From Marseilla massiliensis (lineage in GTDB: Bacteria; Bacteroidota; Bacteroidia; Bacteroidales; Bacteroidaceae), in contig NZ_JACJJL010000016.1 in the NCBI RefSeq assembly GCF_016899955.1, positions 1 to 64,000 on the forward strand: a stretch of 64,000 nt of DNA, read 5' to 3'. The notes under the pieces are model-generated. The model was not told the DNA's origin. It saw only the letters and a list, made by a program, of their open reading frames with translations, and searched no databases. The position numbers were made by a program, and so were the translations under genes. This document shows positions 56,308 through 64,000 of this stretch, in pieces (positions within the stretch are counted from its first letter, which is position 1; each line of letters begins with the position of its first letter).

Positions 56308-57011
56308 GTGCCTATTATCCGTTCTATCTTCTTTTTGCCTGCCTCAGGGAACAGTCCGACCATGTGAGCCGCCATCAGGTCGAACGACTGGCGCGGTGTA
56401 CGGCCGCCCGCTGCCTCAGCCCAGTCGGTCTCGTACATGGCCTCGGGGGTGCAGTAGCGCGCCACGCCCCACCCGTAGGGCTCGCCTTTCTTCGACAGAA
56501 GATACTCGAAGTCGGCTATGCACACGTAGGTGCCCATCTGCAACGCCGCAATGAGCGAGTCGAAAGCCGTGCCGTTGCGCCTGTTCTCTATGGGCGAGGC
56601 TGGGTCATCGGGGTTGAACCGCGTGCGCTTGCGGCTGAGGGTGAACCCGCTGGCCACCTTCAGTTGCTTCGACAACATCGACTCATGCTCCACAAGCACG
56701 TCGAGTATGTGGTTGGCATCGGCGCCCATGCTGTCTATTGGATACAGCGACCGCCGCCAGTTGATGAAGTCGGGCAGCCACCTGAGGCTTACAAAGCCCG
56801 CCTTTCCGCAGAAAAACTTGCCATAGGCACACTGCCAATGGCTTATGATGGGGCCTTTCCACTGCCATGCGCCCTGCTCGCCGTGCTCGCCGAACAGCAG
56901 GTCGGGCGCCACCTGCTCCTCTATAGAAAAGCCCTCTATGCCGTTTTTGAAGAATGGCATAAACCCCCACTCTTCTATGAGCGACTCGAGTTGTTCTTGT
57001 GACTCAACCAT
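56304..57011 (-). CDS. AlkZ-related protein
   Basis: The gene encodes 235 residues resembling proteins annotated as AlkZ-related: EEWGFMPFFKNGIEGFSIEE, WQWKGPIISH and AYGKFFCGKAGFVSL follow that pattern. True AlkZ-type DNA glycosylases unhook interstrand crosslinks; this shorter relative has not been characterised to my knowledge. Function is inferred by resemblance only. It is cotranscribed with the GNAT gene. Confidence 0.75.
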   Translation of the reverse strand: MVESQEQLESLIEEWGFMPFFKNGIEGFSIEEQVAPDLLFGEHGEQGAWQWKGPIISHWQCAYGKFFCGKAGFVSLRWLPDFINWRRSLYPIDSMGADANHILDVLVEHESMLSKQLKVASGFTLSRKRTRFNPDDPASPIENRRNGTAFDSLIAALQMGTYVCIADFEYLLSKKGEPYGWGVARYCTPEAMYETDWAEAAGGRTPRQSFDLMAAHMVGLFPEAGKKKIERIIGT

Positions 57012-57140
57012 GATGATGCCGTTGTTTAGTTAATGCCTGCCACCCGCCGCCGAAACACGGCCGCCGAAAGGCAAACTGCCAGTCAGCCACCATGCAGCCC
57101 GCTGCCAGCCGGATTGCACCCGGCCATGATGCCAGACGCA

Positions 57141-57148
57141 CAAAGTTA
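57141..57148 (-). promoter_or_regulatory. -7 promoter element for AlkZ-related gene
   Basis: The minus strand reads TAACTTTG, 129 bases before the start codon; no clear -33. Confidence 0.45.
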
Positions 57149-57283
57149 GCCATTTTTTGCGACATTTCCACCATGCGGAACGATTATTTTCCGCACCGGC
57201 CCCTGTGCCGGCTCGTTACCGGCACACGCAATGCAGACCACAGCACCGCTACCCGCCGGCAACGGCCGATGCAAGGAGAGGTC

Positions 57284-57371
57284 GCAAAACGGCCCATATC
57301 GCACTGCAATACGGGCCGTTTCGCATCATAAAATGCGCCGTTTCGCTAAGCAAAACGGCGCACGCTCATAA
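57284..57371. repeat. 22-bp dyad repeat array G (4 units)
   Basis: Units start at 57284, 57306, 57328 and 57350. The second contains the fullest dyad of the family (GCAATACGGGCCGTTTCGC). The third and fourth have GCGCC in place of GGSCC. Confidence 0.8.
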
Positions 57372-57466
57372 ATCATTGTCTTCCAAACGGTTAAGGCTGC
57401 CGGCCAAACCGGCCAGCCATAGCTGAGATGCATCACGGCCGATGGCGGCCCGGCACAATGCTGCCG

Positions 57467-59851
57467 TTAGAAATGCATCGATAGGTCAAGCCCGACCTGC
57501 AGCGGATTGCCACGCTGGGCAAACGAGCGCTGTACGCGGTCGACGGAGCTGTTTACGAGAAATGTGTTGTACTTGGTGTCCGTAAGGTTGCGCCCCCAGA
57601 TGTTGACGGTTGCCTTGCCGAGGTCGAACTGCACGTGGGCACCGAGCAGAGCGTAGAACTTCTGCGAGTTCTCGTTGGCCACATCCCAGTATGTCTCGCC
57701 GTTGCCGGCAACGTCGGCACCCACCGTGATGGCCTTGACAAAGCCGTCGCGCGAGAGCATGAAGCTGTAGTCGGCCACCACGCTGAATGTGTGATTGGGC
57801 ACAAACGGCACGCAGTTGCCCTCGTAGTTGCGGAGCACATTGCCCGAGCCGTCGGCAGCCTTCACGCTGTCTGAATACTGGCTGAACGTAGAGCGCGTGT
57901 AGCTGTAGGTGGCGCTCCACGCAAGCCTGTCGGCCGCCGCCTTGCCGCGCAGCGCGAGCTCTACGCCGCAACTGCTGCTCTTGCCGGCATTGACCATCAT
58001 GCGGCCGTAGCCATAGTTGCCTGCCATGACCGAAAGCTGCTGGTTGCTGATGCGCGTGTAGTACACCGATGCGTCGGCGTGCAGCTTGCCTCCGAAGAGG
58101 TTGAGGTGCGCTCCGAGCTCATAGTTCCAGCTCACCTCGGGCTTGTATGTTATGGTGCGGTTGATGTTGTCGTACTCGGCGTCGGTGTGCGTCAGCGTCA
58201 TGTCGCCCTTCATCAGCTGCATGAGCTTCATGCCGAGCGCGCTCTGCTCGCTCTTGAATATGTCGGAGAACATCTGAAGGTTGTAGCCTCCGGCGCGGAA
58301 GCCCTTGCTCACGGTGGCATAGACGTTTGAGCCGTCGTCGCTTATCCTGTATGTCAGCGCGAACTTGGGCAGCAACTGGTCGTAGCTCTCTGCCGTGCCG
58401 CCCTGCATGACAGAGCGGAAGTGGCTGCTCACGGCCGGCCGCGGCGGCATGTTGAGGCCGAGCAGGAAGTGTGAGTATGAGTCGTAGTTTATCTTGACGC
58501 GCTGATGGTCGTACCTCAGGCCGAGCGTGAGCATGAGCCTGTCGGCAATGCTGAAGTTCGATTCGTGGTAAACGCCCACGTTGAGCTGCGGCGTCTTGAA
58601 CTCACCCGGCACGTAGTTGTCAGTCAGGGTCATGGCCGACGCCACCGTGGGCGGCATGCCCATCGACGACAGTATCTGCTTGTTCATGGCCTCGCCGAAG
58701 TAAACCGGGCCGTCGGTGCGCAGCCATTGGTAGCTGAAGAAGGCGCCCGAGGTGTGCTGCCACCGCCCGTTGCCGGCACTGCGCAGCGTCACCTCCTGTG
58801 TCAGCACGTTGAGCTTCTGCATCTGCTCCAGGCGCATGTAGTCGGCAGGCAGGTAGTCTTGGTCCATCTGCATCATGTCGTCAAGGAACTGGTAGCCCGT
58901 TGCCAGGCTCAGCAACAGTGCATCCCACTTGTACGAGATGCTCAACCCGGCGTTCACCATCTGCCTGCGGTATCCGTTCATAAACGTGGTAGAGGGGTCG
59001 GCAAAATCGCCTGTCTCACTGTTGTACTCGCCATACGGGAACGCGTTCTGGTTGACATACTGGTAGTCGGAGGTAAGGTCGAACGTCAGGCGGCTGTTGG
59101 GCGTAAATACAAAGCGCATCCTTCCGCCTGCCTCGTTGCTCAGGTCGGCTTTCTCGCCAAGGTTTGTATTGTCGAAGAATCCGCGCTGCCCGCTGTAGAA
59201 GGCAGCTGCCGAGAAGGCGAAGTTATTGCTCGGGCGGTGGTAGTGGGCCACCTCTGTCGTGGCCGCCATGCCCGTGCCGATGCTCACGCTGACGTCGGTT
59301 CCCTGGTATTTCATTGGGTTCTTTGAATACATTCGCACTATTCCGCCCTCGGTGTTCATCCCGTAGAGCGTGCCCTGCGGCCCGCGCAGCACGTCAACAC
59401 GGTCGAGCATGTAGAAGTGACGGTTGTATGTGCTCTTGTTTACAAGCGGTATGTTGTCGAAATATACGCCCATCGCCGGGTCGCCCGAGCGCGAACCGAT
59501 GCCCCGCACGTATATCGACGACGTGAACCTTGAGCCGTAGGCCGGCACGACAAACGACGGGACGTAATATGACAGGCGGCTGAGGCTATGCACGCCGAGG
59601 CGCTGCATCTCCTTGTCGGTGAACACCGTACTGCTCAACGGCTGTCGCCTCAACCGCAAGTTTTCCTTCGGTTGGGCCACCACTACTACCTCGTCGAGGT
59701 CTACCACTCGCGATGTGTCGGCCGCAACTGATGCAACCGGCACGGCAACCATAGCGCCACCGCGCTCACCTGAAAAGTCTGTCGCCCCACCGGCAGCCCA
59801 CATCTGGGTTGCTGCGGAGGTCACGACGACGCACAAAGCCATTCTAATCAT
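57467..59851 (-). CDS. TonB-dependent outer-membrane receptor
   Basis: The gene encodes a 794-residue receptor: a signal peptide, a TonB-box-like VVVVAQPKEN segment after it, a plug domain (about residues 60-170, SYVRGIGSR-like and GPQGTLYGMNTEGG motifs) and a 22-strand beta-barrel ending in LDLSMHF, with a terminal Phe. There is no carboxypeptidase-regulatory N-domain and no adjacent SusD, so it is of the siderophore/vitamin/haem type rather than SusC. The ligand is unknown. The ATG at 59851 begins the signal peptide. Confidence 0.88.
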   Translation of the reverse strand: MIRMALCVVVTSAATQMWAAGGATDFSGERGGAMVAVPVASVAADTSRVVDLDEVVVVAQPKENLRLRRQPLSSTVFTDKEMQRLGVHSLSRLSYYVPSFVVPAYGSRFTSSIYVRGIGSRSGDPAMGVYFDNIPLVNKSTYNRHFYMLDRVDVLRGPQGTLYGMNTEGGIVRMYSKNPMKYQGTDVSVSIGTGMAATTEVAHYHRPSNNFAFSAAAFYSGQRGFFDNTNLGEKADLSNEAGGRMRFVFTPNSRLTFDLTSDYQYVNQNAFPYGEYNSETGDFADPSTTFMNGYRRQMVNAGLSISYKWDALLLSLATGYQFLDDMMQMDQDYLPADYMRLEQMQKLNVLTQEVTLRSAGNGRWQHTSGAFFSYQWLRTDGPVYFGEAMNKQILSSMGMPPTVASAMTLTDNYVPGEFKTPQLNVGVYHESNFSIADRLMLTLGLRYDHQRVKINYDSYSHFLLGLNMPPRPAVSSHFRSVMQGGTAESYDQLLPKFALTYRISDDGSNVYATVSKGFRAGGYNLQMFSDIFKSEQSALGMKLMQLMKGDMTLTHTDAEYDNINRTITYKPEVSWNYELGAHLNLFGGKLHADASVYYTRISNQQLSVMAGNYGYGRMMVNAGKSSSCGVELALRGKAAADRLAWSATYSYTRSTFSQYSDSVKAADGSGNVLRNYEGNCVPFVPNHTFSVVADYSFMLSRDGFVKAITVGADVAGNGETYWDVANENSQKFYALLGAHVQFDLGKATVNIWGRNLTDTKYNTFLVNSSVDRVQRSFAQRGNPLQVGLDLSMHF

Positions 59852-59879
59852 TTGATATAAGTTTTCTTGTTTGAGTGTG

Positions 59880-59887
59880 CAAAGGTA
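59880..59887 (-). promoter_or_regulatory. -7 promoter element for TonB receptor
   Basis: The minus strand reads TACCTTTG, 29 bases before the receptor start. Confidence 0.65.
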
Positions 59888-59951
59888 GGCAATAACGCCC
59901 ACCCCGGCAATCCTCATTTATATGGATTTGGGCTGCCGGCCCGCAAAAACA

Positions 59952-60974
59952 TCATTCGTTGTATGCGCCGCAGTGCGGACAGACGCCCTTGTCGAGCATC
60001 TTGGCACCGCAATTGCCGCAGATATAGCGGCAGCGGGTGTTGCGGAAGTAACGGCGTATGGCAAATATGGCATACGCGACAAAGAGCGGATAGCCCACGT
60101 AATACAGCGTAGAGATGCTGAAAACCACGTAATCTATGGCGCACACTGCCGCCAGTCCGCACAGGTAGAGCAGCGTATCGACAAACGAGAGCTGCCGTGC
60201 TATCTCCTCGACGGCTGCCAGCGACACTATGATGATGGCCCAAACAAGCGATATGAACAGGCCGAGGTGGGGCGGAAGGGCAAACGGGTTTAGCGACGGA
60301 TGGTAGTAGAAATGGCGCCACGAGTCGGGCCCGAACAACTGTATCGACGCATACAGCGTGGCAGCCCCCGCCACAAGGAGGGTGAGTAGCGTCGGGTAGA
60401 ACGAGTCGATGTCGTGGAAATGCACTATCATGGCATTGCGTTTGAACAGCGAACGGAGGCCGTAGGCGGCGCCTACCGACACCACCAAGGCGAGGAAAAG
60501 CAGCAGATGTACGTCAGAGAATGTGTCGATGAACTGCGAGATGTAGTTGTCGGGCTCCACGCCGGGCAGCATGGCACGCTCGCGTATCCACCCCTGCGTG
60601 ATCTGGTCGCGGGCAATCTTCACCCACACCGAGTCGATTGTGTCGCCGGGCATGGTCATGAAGTCGGCCACAACGACGTAGTCGCCGTTGTAAACCGTGA
60701 CGGAATCGAATGGCAACTCGTCGGGAGCCTGGCACACCAGGCGCAAAGAGTCGGCCTTGACCACGAAGTTGTAGTTCTGCGAATAATGGTGGGTGGTGGA
60801 AAACGAGATTGAGTCTATCTGCCGCTTGGTCAGGTCCCAGGCATCGGGCGTGGCGCTCGACTGATTGTAACAAGACGAAAGCATGGGCGCAAACAGCAGC
60901 AACACTAACCACGGCAGCAGCGCCGCGGCAAGATTTACGGGCGACTTGCCCACTGTCTTTTTGGCTTTTTCCAT
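59952..60974 (-). CDS. unrecognised membrane protein with zinc ribbon
   Basis: The gene encodes 340 residues. A hydrophobic segment ends in a lipobox-like MLSSC near the N-terminus, suggesting a lipoprotein or anchored protein, followed by a soluble region of about 130 residues, then four to five membrane helices and a C-terminal zinc ribbon with CGNCGAKMLDKGVCPHC (CxxC-x8-CxxC). No family is recognised. The start at 60974 is taken because the frame upstream reads into the U32 gene. It follows that gene after 13 bases and is probably in the metA operon. Confidence 0.75.
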   Translation of the reverse strand: MEKAKKTVGKSPVNLAAALLPWLVLLLFAPMLSSCYNQSSATPDAWDLTKRQIDSISFSTTHHYSQNYNFVVKADSLRLVCQAPDELPFDSVTVYNGDYVVVADFMTMPGDTIDSVWVKIARDQITQGWIRERAMLPGVEPDNYISQFIDTFSDVHLLLFLALVVSVGAAYGLRSLFKRNAMIVHFHDIDSFYPTLLTLLVAGAATLYASIQLFGPDSWRHFYYHPSLNPFALPPHLGLFISLVWAIIIVSLAAVEEIARQLSFVDTLLYLCGLAAVCAIDYVVFSISTLYYVGYPLFVAYAIFAIRRYFRNTRCRYICGNCGAKMLDKGVCPHCGAYNE

Positions 60975-60987
60975 GCTTGATATCGGT

Positions 60988-62850
60988 TTATGGTTGTCTT
61001 CTTCCTTTCGTGCCGCTACCCTCGGCGGCATAAACGTTCATCTGGCAACGGCTGCAATCGAACTCCAGCCTGAAGCGCCTGCCGTCAGGCAGGGCCAGAA
61101 ACAGCGGTTCTTCCCAATGCGGGTCTGTGCCGCCGCGCCTCACGCAGTGGCCTAACGCGTGGCGTATGCAATAGCGGCACTGCATCAGCAACGCCCCGCC
61201 TACGGGCTTCTGCTCGAACGACGGGGCCACCCCGGGCACGCCGTGGGCCGCATAGAAAGCGCCCGCCTCGGCGTTGGCCACGTTATAAAGATATTGGAAG
61301 CGGCCGCACTGCGGGGCATCGGGCTCAACGGCAGCGGGCCTGACTCCCACTGGTATCATGCCCGCCACGGTGCTCTGCTCAAGGGCCTCGACCGCGCTGC
61401 GGCGCAACTTGGCCAGCACGCTCGAGGGTATGAAGCAGTCGAAGCCTTCGGGCAGTTCAACGCCGGAGCACTCGTATACCGTGGTGCCGAGCTTCGTGAG
61501 CTGCCTTACGATGTTCTCGCGCTGGTCTTGCATGGCGGCCTGGTGGTCTACGGCGGCCTCGACACGCGCCGAAGGGCCGCCGTCGATGGCGGCGGTCAGG
61601 GCCACGCCGGTGGGCGTTGGCTCCAGTTTCATTGTTATGGCTATCTTCCTTACGGCGCTCTGCCGGCCGAGCACCCGCTCAAACTCCTGGTCGTTGTTGC
61701 GGTAGAGGGCCATGCCCGGTCGTAGCCCGGCAGGCATGCGCAGCGGGAAAAGGCGGTTGTTGTCGGCCCGGTTAACCCTGAAGCCCTCAAGCCGCCCGCC
61801 GTCGGCCACGAAGCAAAGGCCGTCGCCATTGGCAAACGCAGCCAGCCCAGAGACCGTGAACGACGCGCCGCGCACCTCCTTGACGTGACCAACAAACTCG
61901 CCCTTGGCCTTGGGCGTGTCCATCGAGGCCATGTCGGCCTTGCGCCCTTCAAGGAAATAGGTGGTGTAACCACGGTTGAAGGTCTTGCGCAGGTCGGGGG
62001 CGAACGAATAAGAGCAGTGGCCGAGCGAAGCCCTGCGATACTTGCCGGGGTGGCGTCGTATCACCTCGTCGAGCCGGCGGCTGTAAGCGGCAGTGACATT
62101 CTTGACGTAGGCAGCGTCTTTGAGCCGCCCTTCTATCTTGAACGACGTTGCCCCCGCCTCGGCCAGCTCGTCCAGAGAGCCTTGACGGCACATGTCTTTC
62201 AGCGACAGGAAATAGCGCCCTGGCTCAATCACCCGTCCGCCGGCGTCCTCGAGGTCGAAGCGAAGGCGGCAGAACTGTGCGCACTCTCCCCTGTTTGCCG
62301 AGCGCCCGAAGCAATGCTGCGAGGCATAGCACTGCCCGCTGTAGCTCACGCACAGCGCCCCGTGCACAAACACCTCGAGCTCTACATCGGGCACGCGCTC
62401 ATGTATGGCGGCAATCTCCGACACTGACAGCTCGCGGGCCAGCACCACCCGGCTGAACCCTATGTCACGCAGCCAGCCCACTTTCTCTGCCGTGCGGTTG
62501 TCGGTCTGGGTGCTTGCGTGGGCGGCCATGCGCCCGCCGCGGAGCATGCCCAGCACCGCCATGTCCTGCACGAGGATGGCGTCGGCGCCTGCCGCGTCGA
62601 GCTGCCCGAGCAGCTGCCTGGTGGCCTCGAGCTCACCGTCGTATATTATTGTGTTGACCGTCACGTATACACGAGCCCCGAAACGGTGGGCGTAACGGCA
62701 CAGCTCGGCTATGTCGTCCACCGAGTTGCCGGCAGCGGCGCGTGCGCCGAAGCTCTCGGCCCCAATGTAAACGGCATCAGCCCCATGGTCGATGGCTGCC
62801 CGGCCGCACTCAAGGTCGCGCGCCGGAGCAAGAAGTTCGAGCGTTGTCAC
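60988..62850 (-). CDS. U32 family protein, GTG start
   Basis: The gene encodes 620 residues of the peptidase U32 family, which includes the RNA hydroxylases RlhA and TrhP. Conserved EVFVHGALCVSYSGQCYASQ and the cysteines NRGECAQFCR at about residue 195, and KIEGRLKDAAYVK, match. The C-terminal third contains further cysteines (CRYC, CSRC). The start is GTG at 62850, whose G is the last base of the metA stop (TAG), so translation is probably coupled. RNA hydroxylation is more likely than proteolysis; this is inference from family. Confidence 0.85.
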   Translation of the reverse strand: MTTLELLAPARDLECGRAAIDHGADAVYIGAESFGARAAAGNSVDDIAELCRYAHRFGARVYVTVNTIIYDGELEATRQLLGQLDAAGADAILVQDMAVLGMLRGGRMAAHASTQTDNRTAEKVGWLRDIGFSRVVLARELSVSEIAAIHERVPDVELEVFVHGALCVSYSGQCYASQHCFGRSANRGECAQFCRLRFDLEDAGGRVIEPGRYFLSLKDMCRQGSLDELAEAGATSFKIEGRLKDAAYVKNVTAAYSRRLDEVIRRHPGKYRRASLGHCSYSFAPDLRKTFNRGYTTYFLEGRKADMASMDTPKAKGEFVGHVKEVRGASFTVSGLAAFANGDGLCFVADGGRLEGFRVNRADNNRLFPLRMPAGLRPGMALYRNNDQEFERVLGRQSAVRKIAITMKLEPTPTGVALTAAIDGGPSARVEAAVDHQAAMQDQRENIVRQLTKLGTTVYECSGVELPEGFDCFIPSSVLAKLRRSAVEALEQSTVAGMIPVGVRPAAVEPDAPQCGRFQYLYNVANAEAGAFYAAHGVPGVAPSFEQKPVGGALLMQCRYCIRHALGHCVRRGGTDPHWEEPLFLALPDGRRFRLEFDCSRCQMNVYAAEGSGTKGRRQP

Positions 62851-63767
62851 TATTCAATCCGGTTTATGTCGTAAGGCGTCTCTTGGTATACGTAATAGTT
62901 TATCCAGTTGCTGTAGAGCAGGTTGGCGTGGGCCCTCCAGGTGACGAGGGGCGGGTTGTCGGGGTTGTCGCCTACGTAGTAGTGCCTCGGCAGCTCCACG
63001 TCGTCGCGCACGCCACGGTCGCGCCTGTATTCCGTGTCGAGCGTGTTGGGCGCATACTCCAGGTGGCCCGTTATGTAGAACTCACGGCCGCCGCGCGCCA
63101 TGACCATGCTTACGCCGCACTCCGGCGACTCGGCAATGAGCTGCAGGCCCGGGCATGCCAGTATGTCCTCGCGCCTAACCTCGGTGTGCCGGCTGTGGGG
63201 CATGTAGAAAACGTCGTCGAACCCGCGGAATATGGGCAGCAACGGGTCGAGCGGCCGCTGGCTGAACACGCCGAACATCTTTTTCTCGAGCGGGTATTTC
63301 GGTATGCCGTAGTGGCAGTAAAGCCCGGCCTGCGCAGCCCAGCAGATGTACAGCGTCGACGTGACGTGGGTGCGGGCCCATCGCAATATGCCGCTCACCT
63401 CGTCCCAATAGGTCACCTGTTCGTAGTCGTATGTCTCCACGGGGGCTCCGGTCACTATCATGCCGTCAAACTTCTCGCCTGCCATATCCTCGAAATCGCG
63501 GTAGAACATCATCATGTGCTCTATCGGGGTGTTCTTCGGCGTGTGGCTCTTCAGCTTCATGAAGCTCACCTCCAGCTGCAAGGGGGTGTTAGACAACAGC
63601 CTCACGAGGTCGGTCTCGGTGGTTATCTTCAGCGGCATGAGATTCAGTATGACTATCCGTAGCGGACGGATGTCCTGCGTGGTGGCCCGCGTGTTGTCCA
63701 TCACAAATATGTTCTCTTTCTTCAGCAGCTCTATTGCGGGCAGCTTGTCTGGTAGTCTTAATGGCAT
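62850..63767 (-). CDS. metA: homoserine O-acetyltransferase (MetA-type, acetyl-CoA)
   Basis: The gene encodes a 305-residue homoserine transacylase of the MetA fold. The catalytic Cys is residue 142 (LYICWAAQ), with the His in the HLEYAP region. The residue at the known specificity position 111 is Glu (GAPVETYDY), which in characterised enzymes selects acetyl-CoA; Gly here would mean succinyl-CoA. So this is predicted to make O-acetylhomoserine for methionine synthesis. It heads a unit with the U32 gene and the zinc-ribbon membrane protein. Confidence 0.92.
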   Translation of the reverse strand: MPLRLPDKLPAIELLKKENIFVMDNTRATTQDIRPLRIVILNLMPLKITTETDLVRLLSNTPLQLEVSFMKLKSHTPKNTPIEHMMMFYRDFEDMAGEKFDGMIVTGAPVETYDYEQVTYWDEVSGILRWARTHVTSTLYICWAAQAGLYCHYGIPKYPLEKKMFGVFSQRPLDPLLPIFRGFDDVFYMPHSRHTEVRREDILACPGLQLIAESPECGVSMVMARGGREFYITGHLEYAPNTLDTEYRRDRGVRDDVELPRHYYVGDNPDNPPLVTWRAHANLLYSNWINYYVYQETPYDINRIE

Positions 63768-63790
63768 TGTGTGATTCTATTTTAGCCCCA

Positions 63791-63821
63791 CAAAGATAAG
63801 CATTTTTATGGAGAAGACAAA
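63791..63821 (-). promoter_or_regulatory. complete -7/-33 promoter for metA
   Basis: On the minus strand TATCTTTG (63798-63791) follows TTTG (63821-63818) after 19 nt, 23 bases before the metA start. Confidence 0.75.
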
Positions 63822-64000
63822 ATTATGGATTCAGAAATGAAGCAACGGGCCACGTCGCAGCCACGGCCCAACGCCGCCCGAGGCCGGGCCGCGGCCCACA
63901 AAGGCGTGCCGCCCACGCTGCTCCGGCGGCCGTAGACCAACTTTGCCGCGATGCTGAAAATACGCTACAATGGTGAGCCCGCGCACCGGCAAAGGCCTTG
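63822..64000. other. right-edge gap, no supported gene
   Basis: No gene is visible up to the window edge. ACGGGCC at 63847 and ACGGCCC near 63865 may be degenerate copies of the 22-bp repeat, but the phase is not exact. Confidence 0.35.

Larger units (their letters stand above)
57012..57466. other. 455-bp gap between co-directional genes
   Basis: No gene is seen. The gap holds the -7 element of the AlkZ-related gene at 57141 and repeat array G at 57284-57371. Confidence 0.6.

Noticed and set aside
57372-57466. Terminator for the TonB receptor
   Set aside because: GGCTGCCGG/CCGGCCAGCC at about 57395-57420 pairs only with a bulge and no T-run follows on the minus strand, so I left it out.

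Overview
This window is a chromosomal piece of a member of the Bacteroidales, most likely a GC-rich gut lineage close to Prevotella or the Muribaculaceae. The evidence is the promoter grammar (a -7 element TAnnTTTG upstream of most transcription units, sometimes with TTTG 19-20 nt further upstream), the RprX/RprY two-component pair, a complete Rnf operon led by rseC, a GldB-like lipoprotein, an EF-G2-type translation factor, DUF4494 and DUF4861 proteins, and abundant secreted carbohydrate and peptide enzymes. There is no rRNA, no tRNA that I could recognise, no phage, no insertion sequence and no CRISPR array. The species assignment is inference.

Layout. 0.4-8.2 kb: yggS and a DUF4494 gene leftward; an aminotransferase, a LolC/E-type permease and two tandem acyl-CoA ligase paralogues rightward. 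8.3-25.6 kb: exported degradative enzymes (phytase-like esterase, GH2 beta-galactosidase, alpha/beta hydrolase, GH105-DUF4861 fusion, S9 peptidase, a second DUF4861 protein), mixed with a YhcC-type radical SAM protein, a GldB-like lipoprotein, mtaB and a glycosyltransferase. 25.8-33.3 kb: a small lipoprotein, galE and rseC-rnfBCDGEA. 33.4-37 kb: an unknown acidic protein, an HD phosphohydrolase, menA, a 50-residue membrane protein and an RluA-type pseudouridine synthase. 37.2-42.3 kb: a LacI regulator followed by uxaA, an NhaC-family transporter and an NTP_transf_5 nucleotidyltransferase in overlapping frames. 42.4-49.4 kb: rpsF-rpsR-rplI, a 59-residue membrane protein, rprXY and an EF-G paralogue that lacks the catalytic histidine. 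49.5-55.7 kb: hemW and a divergent pst regulon (pstS leftward; pstC-pstA-pstB-phoU rightward) with Pho boxes facing both ways. 55.7-63.8 kb: GNAT and AlkZ-related genes, a TonB-dependent receptor, a zinc-ribbon membrane protein, a U32 protein and metA (acetyl-CoA type).

How the genes work together. The degradative enzymes and uxaA suggest use of pectin-like or uronic-acid-containing glycans. Rnf supplies a sodium or proton motive force, menA supplies menaquinone, and hemW and the TonB receptor fit haem/iron or cofactor acquisition. Phosphate uptake is controlled by PhoB-type direct repeats.

The most unusual signal lies outside genes. Seven intergenic gaps carry short arrays of a 22-bp unit whose core is a 19-bp imperfect dyad, GCNAAACGGSCCGTWTNGC, plus a 3-nt spacer. 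An eighth gap carries a sequence-unrelated, AT-rich array with the same 22-bp period. The phase is kept while the sequence drifts. This looks like a repeated dimer-binding site on one face of the helix, or a mobile or structural repeat family, and it is the best candidate here for an undescribed system.
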